Part shown: one piece after another, positions 15,538 to 21,079 of the stretch | Layout: each line of letters opens with the position of its first letter | Position numbering within the stretch: the stretch's first letter is position 1 | Source: an uncultured Eubacteriales bacterium | GTDB lineage: Bacteria > Bacillota > Clostridia > Oscillospirales > Acutalibacteraceae | Assembly (NCBI GenBank): GCA_934675165.1 | Contig: CAKUPP010000020.1 | Span: forward strand, 1 to 21,079 | Direction: 5' to 3' | DNA length: 21,079 bases | Position numbers and translations under genes: made by a program | The notes under the pieces: generated by a model | Told to the model about the DNA's origin: nothing | What the model saw: only the letters and a program-made list of their open reading frames with translations | Databases searched by the model: none

Positions 15538-16215
15538 ATGCCAAACGTATACGTAACTACTATACCACACAGTGAGCAAAGCGACAATTTTTATTATTAC
15601 TCCTCACTAATATCAAGTGAAATAAAAAATATTTTAAAATATAATTCAATAAATTTTTCAAAAAATTTATCATCCTCTTCTTCATCACAAAAAGATTCGC
15701 ATCAAAATGATATGATCATAAATATATCAATAAGTGAAAATCCTTCATCAAAAATAACTATTTTCTTTGAAGAAGGTGAACCAAATTCTAAACGATTTTC
15801 AGAAATATTGAGTAATAATTTAAAAAACATCTACCCTGATCCTCAAAATATTGAAATTACATCTCAAAAAAATAACAGCCCAAATTCAATACCTCAAGTG
15901 TACTTAGACATTACTGTCCCCAATCAACACAGTGGCCTAAATTGGATACGTGAAAACGTTCAACAAATATCCATGTCAATTGTGATGTCACTCGACGAAT
16001 ATTTTGGGCTACCATTTATTCCATATTCTTTCTCACTTGAAGCAACCGCAACTTCTGACGCAAACATGTTAGAACGTCCCAGTTTAAAATCAAATATAAT
16101 TCAAACAATTATCCCAAATGAAAAAATTAAAATTTTATCCCGCTGGGAAGACTGGTACGTTATAGAAAAAAATGGTCAGTTAGGCTATATACATTCAAAA
16201 TTTATAAATATATAA
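15538..16215 (+). CDS. Degenerate amidase-like protein with a C-terminal SH3b domain
   Basis: A 225-residue protein. Its layout follows the clostridial N-acetylmuramoyl-L-alanine amidase proteins that begin MPxVYLSPS and end in a bacterial SH3: MPNVYVTTIP at the start, SKRFSEILSNNLKNIYPDP at 84-102, QVYLDITVPNQHSGLNWI at 120-137, SIVMSLDEYFGLPFIP to 162, then an SH3b module at about 165-225 (LERPSLKSNIIQTI, WEDWYVIEKNGQLGYIHSKF). The positions where relatives carry the zinc-binding His in a LHSN-like stretch and the catalytic Glu read NISISENP and YLDITVPN here, so catalysis is probably lost. There is a Ser-rich run at 45-50. No signal peptide. AAAGGAG lies eight bases before the ATG. It may be a wall-binding or regulatory protein. 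Confidence 0.7.
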   Translation: MPNVYVTTIPHSEQSDNFYYYSSLISSEIKNILKYNSINFSKNLSSSSSSQKDSHQNDMIINISISENPSSKITIFFEEGEPNSKRFSEILSNNLKNIYPDPQNIEITSQKNNSPNSIPQVYLDITVPNQHSGLNWIRENVQQISMSIVMSLDEYFGLPFIPYSFSLEATATSDANMLERPSLKSNIIQTIIPNEKIKILSRWEDWYVIEKNGQLGYIHSKFINI

Positions 16216-16296
16216 AAAGATTTATAAAAACAAACGCTATAAATTCCGACCGCATTAACATTATTTTGATATATGGAATTATACTTTAATGTATGC

Positions 16297-16302
16297 TACA
16301 AT
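16297..16302 (+). promoter_or_regulatory. Possible extended -10 promoter of murD
   Basis: TGCTACAAT is an extended -10 element (TGn plus TACAAT). The -35 region 17 bases upstream (TGGAAT) is poor. Transcripts would start about 80 bases before the murD ATG. Confidence 0.4.
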
Positions 16303-16388
16303 ATCCAAGGAAAATAAAATACACGGCTTAAAAGTGCATTCTTGCATTTAATTTGAAGCTATAAATTAAAAAATCGATGAGGAATTTT

Positions 16389-17792
16389 ATGAAAAAAAAT
16401 TTAAAAATATTTATTGAAAAAAATTTTATAAATAAAAAAATAATGTTTTGTGGACTCGGCAAAAGCAATTTACCATTACTTCAAATATTGACAAATAAAT
16501 ATGGTATACCAGTTATTGCATATGATCACAACTCTGAAGAAAAAATTGATTTAAATACTCTTAATATATTAAGAAAAAATAAATATGTTTCTCTACGCTT
16601 AGCAGATGAAACTGTATGGAGTGAAAGTTTTGATATTGTAATTCGTACGCCAGGAATTTCATTTTTTTCAGAAAATATTGAAAAAATCAGAAAAAATGGA
16701 GCAGTTGTAACTTCGGAAATGGAAATATTTTTCGATATCTGCCCTTGTAAAATAATAGGTATTACAGGAAGTGATGGAAAAACAACTGTAACAACAATAA
16801 TATCTGAATTATTAAAAAATCAAGGATATACTGTCCACTTAGGTGGAAATATTGGCAAACCACTGTTACCTGAAATAGAAAAAATTCATGAAAAAGATTT
16901 CGCAGTTGTAGAACTTTCTAGCTTTCAGTTAATGTCAATGAGAAAAAGTCCAGATATTTCAGTAGTAACCAACATTTCTCCTAATCACCTTGATGTACAT
17001 CATGACATGCAAGAATATATAAACTCTAAAAAACAGATAATCTTACACCAAAATGCTTTTTCGAAATCAGTTTTAAATTATGACAACAAAGAAACAAAAA
17101 AATTTAGCACTGATGTACGAGGACAAACAAATTTTTTCAGCATATCTAAAGAATTAACCAATGGCATCTGGATAGATCCAGAAGGAAATATCATAAATTC
17201 ATTTGAAAAAAATAAAAAAATCATCATGAATAAATCCGAAATAATTTTGCCTGGAAATCATAATTTGGAAAATTACCTAGCTGCCATATCAGCTATATCT
17301 GAATTAGTGAGTACCGAAACCATTAAACAGGTTGCATCAAAATTTAATGGAGTTGAGCACAGATTGGAATTCGTAAGAACAATAAACGGCGTAAATTTTT
17401 ACAACGATTCAATCGCATCTAGCCCAACCAGAGTAATCAAAGGAACACTTTCTCTGTTTGATGATAAAATTATATTAATAGCAGGAGGGTACGACAAAAA
17501 AATTCCTTTCGATGAACTTGCAGAAAAAATAAATGAAAAAGTCACATCTTTGATTTTATTAGGAAAAGCATCAGAAAAAATTAAGAATGCTATCATGTCA
17601 TCTAAGAATTACAACAAAAACAAGTTAAAAATAATTGAAACAGACTCGATGGAAAATGCTGTAAAATTCGCTAAAAAAATTGCACAAACTGGAGATACAG
17701 TCGTTTTGTCCCCCGCTTGTGCTAGCTTTGATATGTATAAAAATTTTGAAGAACGTGGAAATCATTTTAAATCCATAGTGAAAAATTTATAG
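16389..17792 (+). CDS. murD: UDP-N-acetylmuramoyl-L-alanine--D-glutamate ligase
   Basis: MurD adds D-glutamate to UDP-MurNAc-L-Ala in the cytoplasmic steps of peptidoglycan synthesis, using ATP. Visible motifs: the N-terminal Rossmann CGLGKSN, the ATP loop GITGSDGKTT (127-133), GGNIGKPLL, VVELSSFQL, NISPNHLDVH, the GVEHRLEFV motif, NDSIASSPTRVI, LIAGGYDKKIPF and the closing LSPACASFDMYKNFEERGN. The length of 467 residues is normal. The start is the ATG at 16389, with GAGGAA just upstream; the ATG at 16377 lies before that site and is unlikely. It stands alone rather than in the usual mra/mur cluster. Its presence shows that the organism still makes peptidoglycan. Confidence 0.97.
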   Translation: MKKNLKIFIEKNFINKKIMFCGLGKSNLPLLQILTNKYGIPVIAYDHNSEEKIDLNTLNILRKNKYVSLRLADETVWSESFDIVIRTPGISFFSENIEKIRKNGAVVTSEMEIFFDICPCKIIGITGSDGKTTVTTIISELLKNQGYTVHLGGNIGKPLLPEIEKIHEKDFAVVELSSFQLMSMRKSPDISVVTNISPNHLDVHHDMQEYINSKKQIILHQNAFSKSVLNYDNKETKKFSTDVRGQTNFFSISKELTNGIWIDPEGNIINSFEKNKKIIMNKSEIILPGNHNLENYLAAISAISELVSTETIKQVASKFNGVEHRLEFVRTINGVNFYNDSIASSPTRVIKGTLSLFDDKIILIAGGYDKKIPFDELAEKINEKVTSLILLGKASEKIKNAIMSSKNYNKNKLKIIETDSMENAVKFAKKIAQTGDTVVLSPACASFDMYKNFEERGNHFKSIVKNL

Positions 17793-17822
17793 TAGATAAA
17801 TTTTAAAAACATATACTCAAAC

Positions 17823-17858
17823 AAATGCAACTCAAAAAATGAATTTTGAGTTGCATTT
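17823..17858. terminator. Bidirectional terminator between murD and the phospholipase operon
   Basis: AAATGCAACTCAAAA and TTTTGAGTTGCATTT are perfect 15-base inverted arms around a 6-base loop. The hairpin sits between two convergent genes (murD stop at 17792, Nif11-type gene stop at 17879) and can serve both. Confidence 0.85.
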
Positions 17859-17878
17859 ACTATATTAAATTATTTGAT

Positions 17879-18307
17879 TTACTTTAATTTTTTTAACGTT
17901 CCATCGGGCGGAATTTGCAAAGTACCAGATGGAGGAATCATAAGTGCTGCCGATTTAACTGGCTGCAACCCAGTCTCCACTGGCGGTTGGAGTGCACTTA
18001 TATTTCTTTTTTCAGGTAATTTAGCATCTTTTCCTCCCCCAATTTTATCCATGATTTTTTCCATAATGGCTTCTCTAAACACCCTTGCTCCTCCAGAAAC
18101 ATTTTTTAAATCAATTTCTTGATCCAACAATTTGCCATATGATTTTATTGCATCTGAAATATATTCATCAAATTCTTCTCGCGTTAAACCTTTATCTAAA
18201 TCCACACAAAATGAAAACATGTCATCTAAAGTTTTATTTTTTAAGAAATTTTCCATAAGCACTGAATCATTTGAAAATTTTTCAAATATTTGCTCCATCT
18301 TTTTCAT
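17879..18307 (-). CDS. Nif11-type leader peptide with VSGG site: candidate RiPP-like or exported peptide precursor
   Basis: A 142-residue protein. Residues 4-55 resemble a Nif11 leader (MEQIFEKFSNDSVLMENFL, then TLDDMFSFCVDLDKGLTREE), and the leader ends in DLKNVSGG (residues 66-73), the double-glycine type cleaved by peptidase-containing ABC transporters. What follows is a 69-residue candidate core without cysteine, with GGG at 90-92 and a Pro-rich tail containing the near-tandem octapeptides IPPSGTLQ and IPPDGTLK. Nif11 leaders belong to ribosomal peptides such as lanthipeptides; no modifying enzyme or transporter is nearby, and Cys-based rings are impossible in this core. GGAGGG lies six bases before the ATG. 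It is the last gene of the phospholipase operon, 16 bases after its neighbour. The leader call is fairly good; peptide function is inferred. Confidence 0.7.
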   Translation of the reverse strand: MKKMEQIFEKFSNDSVLMENFLKNKTLDDMFSFCVDLDKGLTREEFDEYISDAIKSYGKLLDQEIDLKNVSGGARVFREAIMEKIMDKIGGGKDAKLPEKRNISALQPPVETGLQPVKSAALMIPPSGTLQIPPDGTLKKLK

Positions 18308-18323
18308 AATAATCCCTCCACAT

Positions 18324-18854
18324 TTATTCTTTTAAGATTATGTTTCCCAAATAATCACATTCTATGTCATATTTAAAATTGTCGTAAACAACACCTTTGT
18401 TTTTAAATTTTAATTTTACTTTGCATCCGCCAATATCAGTCGTATTATTTCTTCTTCTTGAAAAAGTACTTATTTCACTTGCCGAATCATCGCAAACATT
18501 ACTTGCTGATGAACTTAAGCATTCACATTTTTTGGTTGCAGAATTATATCTAAATCTAGACTCTATAGTAACTATGCCAAGTGACTCTTTTGTTACAGAA
18601 TTAAAATAAGTCACAATTTTTTTCCACACAATGTATTTGTAATCACTTTCATCTACATTTGATAAATATGAATATCCTAAAATATTCAAATTTTCTTTAC
18701 GTGAAATATCATTTTTCATATTCTCCACTTTAGTAGATTCACTTTTTAAAAATACCTTTCCACAATCTATTGAAGAATTTGCGAAAACAGTTCCCATACA
18801 AATCATATAAATAAATAATAAAAAACTAACACCGGCTTTCATAAAATTTTTCAT
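18324..18854 (-). CDS. Secreted cysteine-containing protein of unknown function
   Basis: A 176-residue protein with the signal peptide MKNFMKAGVSFLLFIYMICM, then GTVFA, with cleavage near FA-NS. The mature part has six cysteines (for example KKCECLSS, NVCDD, GGCKVKLKF, IECDYLGNI) and alternating beta-like strands (IVTIESRFRYN). The pattern of an F-R-Y strand followed by a C-terminal YxIxCDxxGNI strand resembles small secreted clostridial proteins of unknown function. The start is the ATG at 18854, nine bases after GGGGAGG; a TTG at 18863 abuts the ribosome site and was not chosen. It is the third gene of the operon, and probably a distant paralogue of the second. Confidence 0.8.
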   Translation of the reverse strand: MKNFMKAGVSFLLFIYMICMGTVFANSSIDCGKVFLKSESTKVENMKNDISRKENLNILGYSYLSNVDESDYKYIVWKKIVTYFNSVTKESLGIVTIESRFRYNSATKKCECLSSSASNVCDDSASEISTFSRRRNNTTDIGGCKVKLKFKNKGVVYDNFKYDIECDYLGNIILKE

Positions 18855-18882
18855 AATATACAACCTCCCCTACAAAGTACCA

Positions 18883-19461
18883 TCAGTTAACATCGCTGTT
18901 AATACCCATATCGCCAGTTATATCGAAAAATATATCAGTGTACCCATCAAATTTATAATCATAATATCTATTTAAATTTTTTTGATAAAGAGTAAATTTT
19001 ATAGACTCAGTACAATGCTTATTTTCCGGCAATGTTTCACTCAGACCCTTAATTAACCATCCTTTGGCACTTTGTTGATCACTACCTAACATTTCAGATT
19101 TTACGTATGATTTTTTATCATAACAAAATTTAATTTTTGATCGATATTTTGAAATTAATTCATAATTAGGATCATGTGTTTTGCGTTTATACTCACGCGT
19201 TAAATTTACAATCTTTCTATACGAAACTTCTCCGTTTTCTTTTATCGTTTTTATCTCCGGAGAACAATCAATCACTTCTGTACATAATATATCTTCTGTA
19301 TTTTGTTTTACTTTAACTATTCTAGACTCTTTTTCAAATTTATTATTGCTACTTAAAGATTTATCAAAAATATTTAAGGCTGAAACGTTATATCCAAACA
19401 GCGCAATAATTACAGACGTTATAAAAGTATAAGCAGAATAAATAATATTTTTTACACTCAT
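18883..19461 (-). CDS. Secreted protein of unknown function, possible paralogue of its neighbour
   Basis: A 192-residue protein with an N-terminal hydrophobic segment (about residues 8-28: SAYTFITSVIIALFGYNVSA), probably a signal peptide cleaved near SA-LN. The mature part has four cysteines and beta-like strands. SYRKIVNLTREYKR and ISKYRSKIKFCYDKKSY lie in the same order as VWKKIVTYFNS and ESRFRYNSATKKCEC in the next gene, so the two may share a fold. No catalytic motif is evident. AGGTGAT lies five bases before the ATG. It sits 22 bases after the phospholipase stop and 28 bases before the next start, so it is co-transcribed with both. It may assist or accompany the secreted phospholipase. 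Confidence 0.8.
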   Translation of the reverse strand: MSVKNIIYSAYTFITSVIIALFGYNVSALNIFDKSLSSNNKFEKESRIVKVKQNTEDILCTEVIDCSPEIKTIKENGEVSYRKIVNLTREYKRKTHDPNYELISKYRSKIKFCYDKKSYVKSEMLGSDQQSAKGWLIKGLSETLPENKHCTESIKFTLYQKNLNRYYDYKFDGYTDIFFDITGDMGINSDVN

Positions 19462-19483
19462 AATACATCACCTCTTCTATGCT

Positions 19484-20245
19484 TCATTTTTTTATCTCAT
19501 TAAAAAATTTATATAAAATTCCCGTAACTTTTTCTTGTGCATTGTAAACTGCATTTTTAGCTATTCTGATAAATTTTGATTTTGAAATTTTTTCTTCCAA
19601 TTTGGAAAAATTATTTTCGGAAAGCACCGCACTGGATTTACAAATTGTATCAAGTGAATTAACATCATAATATTTCATATTATCAAAATTAACCCTAATA
19701 TTGCATTCTTTACATATATCATCACATTCTTTTTCAAATTTAACATGAAGAGGAAATTTTACTACCGCTTCATATGACATCTGATAAACAGTATGTACGG
19801 GTGTATTTAAATCTTCTATGAAATGCAAAGCACGGCCAAGCTCTTCATATGCTTTTTTTTTATTATTTTGTTTATAATTTTTTACTGCATTTTGAAAATG
19901 TTCTTTACAACGTGTAAGTGCAGAATCTCTTTCTCCCATATAATTTTTTTCGTTTATAAAATTATAAAAATGATATTTATAAGCTCCTTGATTTTCATCT
20001 TCATCAGGTTTAATACTAAAATCTTCTACTATTTTCCAATAATTTTCTTCTTTTTTATTAAATAAAATTTTTTCATTTTTTTTCTTCAATAATTCATCAT
20101 TTATTTTTGCAATATTTTCAAGTCCAACACTTGTCACTCGTCTATGGGTAGAGCTATTAAAACCGCACACCGGATAACAAGTCATTACAATACAAATTAT
20201 TAATATTACTGCCCCGGCAGCACGCATCAATACTTTATTTTTCAT
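19484..20245 (-). CDS. Secreted zinc-dependent phospholipase C (PlcB / alpha-toxin catalytic-domain type)
   Basis: A 253-residue protein with a signal peptide (MRAAGAVILIICIVMTCYPV, then CG). It aligns by eye with the catalytic domain of clostridial alpha-toxin and Bacillus/Listeria phospholipase C: STHRRVTSVGLENI (H34), PDEDENQGAYKYHFYN (D81, H92), LGRALHFIEDLNTPVH (H141, D145, H151), HVKFEKE (H167, E171) and NAQEKVTGILYKFF. Eight of the nine zinc ligands known from alpha-toxin have a counterpart. The ninth, the N-terminal Trp of the mature enzyme, would be F29 and sits closer to the first His. There is no C-terminal PLAT domain, so it is PlcB-like in size. Such enzymes hydrolyse phosphatidylcholine, and in Listeria they help vacuole escape. 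The ATG follows GGAGAAGGTG. It is the first gene of a four-gene operon. Confidence 0.92.
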   Translation of the reverse strand: MKNKVLMRAAGAVILIICIVMTCYPVCGFNSSTHRRVTSVGLENIAKINDELLKKKNEKILFNKKEENYWKIVEDFSIKPDEDENQGAYKYHFYNFINEKNYMGERDSALTRCKEHFQNAVKNYKQNNKKKAYEELGRALHFIEDLNTPVHTVYQMSYEAVVKFPLHVKFEKECDDICKECNIRVNFDNMKYYDVNSLDTICKSSAVLSENNFSKLEEKISKSKFIRIAKNAVYNAQEKVTGILYKFFNEIKK

Positions 20246-20312
20246 ATGTCACCTTCTCCTTTGTTCTATTTTTGTGCTTATTCACCTCCTTCTATAGCTC
20301 TTCAATTATGAT

Positions 20313-20340
20313 ATTATACCATATTTTTATAAATTGTAAA
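20313..20340 (-). promoter_or_regulatory. Strong extended -10 promoter of the phospholipase operon
   Basis: On the minus strand, TTTACA (20335-20340), a 16-base spacer, TGG, then TATAAT (20313-20318). The 5' leader of about 60 bases holds a second, perfect AGGAGGTGA (20282-20290) with no start codon at the usual distance. A GTG inside it opens a 16-codon frame (MNKHKNRTKEKVTYEK) that overlaps the phospholipase start. The 417-base gene-free stretch 20246-20662 otherwise holds only the Rpn terminator. Confidence 0.8.
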
Positions 20341-20531
20341 GGATTTTTTGTTTAAATATACTATTTACACATTACGATACTAAATGACCATATAATAGTA
20401 CAGATAAATTTTTTATCTTTAAAAATAAACTTATAAAAGAACAAAATTCACTAAAGTTTATATTTCAATAAAGCTCTTCTAGAATAAAATGAATACTAGA
20501 AAATTATTTATATATCCTTGGTTTAAAATTA

Positions 20532-20571
20532 AAAATCTACCTATCCAAAATTACATGAATAGGTAGATTTT
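20532..20571 (-). terminator. Rho-independent terminator of the right Rpn gene
   Basis: AAAATCTACCTAT and ATAGGTAGATTTT form a perfect 13-bp stem with a 14-base loop. On the minus strand it is followed by a T-rich tail, 91 bases after the stop codon at 20663. Confidence 0.8.
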
Positions 20572-20662
20572 CTATATTATCTAAAATTTTCTTTATCAAC
20601 ACACCTCAGCACAATGATTCAAAAAATTTTGAATATATAACTCTATGTGTAGCAACACCACT

Positions 20663-21079
20663 TTACATTTGTTTTTTTATTTCATTTATCTCATCTATCG
20701 TCAACTTTGTTATATTAGAAACCATTTCAACGTCTAAGCCATTTTTTAAAGCATTTTTTGCTAGTTCTATTTTTTCAGTTTCTGCACCTTCTGCTCTGCC
20801 CTTATTTATACCTTCTGCCATTCCTTCAGCTCTGCCTTCAGCTCTGCCTTCAGCTCTGCCTTTTGCTATACCCATTTTCATTCCTTCTTGTTTACTGGCC
20901 AACATCTCACTATTATATGCCCTTACTGCATTTTCTCTTTGTTCTGCTCTAACTCTGAGGTCTTCGTCTTGATTAACTTTTAACACTATCTGCGCAGCTT
21001 GTTTTACTGCTACATCTGGCATTTCATTAACCATTTTTAACTCCTCCTCTGTCTTCGCATTAAAAAACTCTACCCACTT
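20663..21079 (-). CDS. Rpn-type nuclease / putative transposase, 3' part (runs off the right edge)
   Basis: The frame is open through the right edge (139 codons visible) and ends at 20663. The tail reads VEFFNAKTEEELKMV, then RVRAEQRENAVRAYNSEML, a repeated GRAEGRAEGRAEGMAEG run, and a closing LDVEMVSNITKLTIDEINEI. The charged, glycine-periodic tail and the final helix are typical of the C-terminus of PDDEXK_2 (Rpn) family proteins; the catalytic core lies outside the window. An internal ATG at 21034 is not the start, because the frame continues upstream with family-like sequence. Together with the left-edge gene, it gives two same-strand copies about 20 kb apart. Confidence 0.85.
   Translation of the reverse strand, partial: KWVEFFNAKTEEELKMVNEMPDVAVKQAAQIVLKVNQDEDLRVRAEQRENAVRAYNSEMLASKQEGMKMGIAKGRAEGRAEGRAEGMAEGINKGRAEGAETEKIELAKNALKNGLDVEMVSNITKLTIDEINEIKKQM
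20825..20860. repeat. Three perfect tandem copies of a 12-base repeat
   Basis: TTCAGCTCTGCC occurs three times head to tail, encoding the GRAE repeats of the nuclease tail, with degenerate copies on both sides. In-frame 12-base units allow length change by slippage without loss of the frame. Confidence 0.9.

Noticed and set aside
16216..16290. ATTTATA / TATAAAT inverted repeat after the amidase-like gene as terminator
   Set aside because: A 7-bp A/T-only stem without a following T run is expected by chance in this DNA.
17399..18335. Open frames opposite murD and opposite the Nif11-type gene
   Set aside because: They are antisense shadows; the opposite strands carry conserved motifs and ribosome sites.
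66..20961. Type III secretion genes, RiPP enzymes, tRNAs, CRISPR or insertion sequences
   Set aside because: I looked for them because of the effector-like and Nif11-type genes, and found none inside the window.

Overview
The window looks like chromosomal DNA of a very AT-rich, low-GC Gram-positive bacterium of the Clostridia, probably near the Oscillospiraceae. The evidence is purine-rich Shine-Dalgarno sites before almost every gene, sigma-A promoters of TTGACA/TATAAT type, TTG and GTG starts, a BofC-C-like membrane protein, an amidase-SH3 protein and tandem Csp-like subtilases of clostridial type, and murD. Several genes point to life in or on a eukaryotic cell: an IpgD/SopB-type phosphoinositide phosphatase, a PlcB/alpha-toxin-type phospholipase C, and sugar-transfer enzymes that carry Sec signal peptides and lectin-like domains. 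A protist or animal endosymbiont or pathogen is an inference, not something the sequence proves.

Layout. 1-500 (minus): 5' part of a PD-(D/E)XK (Rpn-type) nuclease/transposase cut by the window edge. 789-4782 (minus): a tight three-gene operon (gaps of 4 and 6 bases) of a ricin-lectin GT2 glycosyltransferase, a second glycosyltransferase with an inserted FA-like domain, and UDP-galactopyranose mutase; all three begin with signal peptides. 5061-6992 (minus): an unrecognised 643-residue protein with one hydrophobic segment and a very basic tail. 7243-9747 (minus): the 834-residue IpgD/SopB-like phosphatase, with a strong promoter whose -10 box lies inside a 13-bp palindrome. 9868-13321 (minus): two tandem subtilases, the second with the oxyanion-hole Asn changed to Ser. 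13509-17792 (plus): a small secreted protein, the BofC-C-like protein, a polysaccharide deacetylase, a degenerate amidase-SH3 protein and murD. 17879-20245 (minus): a four-gene operon from a strong extended -10 promoter, holding a zinc phospholipase C, two small secreted proteins and a Nif11-type peptide with a VSGG leader site. 20663-21079 (minus): 3' part of a second Rpn-type nuclease.

How the genes may work together. The most coherent reading is a host-interaction island: a membrane-attacking phospholipase, a phosphoinositide phosphatase, and secreted enzymes that could use host nucleotide sugars to decorate host or cell-surface glycans, interleaved with envelope housekeeping genes. No secretion-system, toxin-export or RiPP-modification gene lies in the window, so how the proteins without signal peptides leave the cell is unknown. 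I saw no tRNA, rRNA, CRISPR array or classical insertion sequence.
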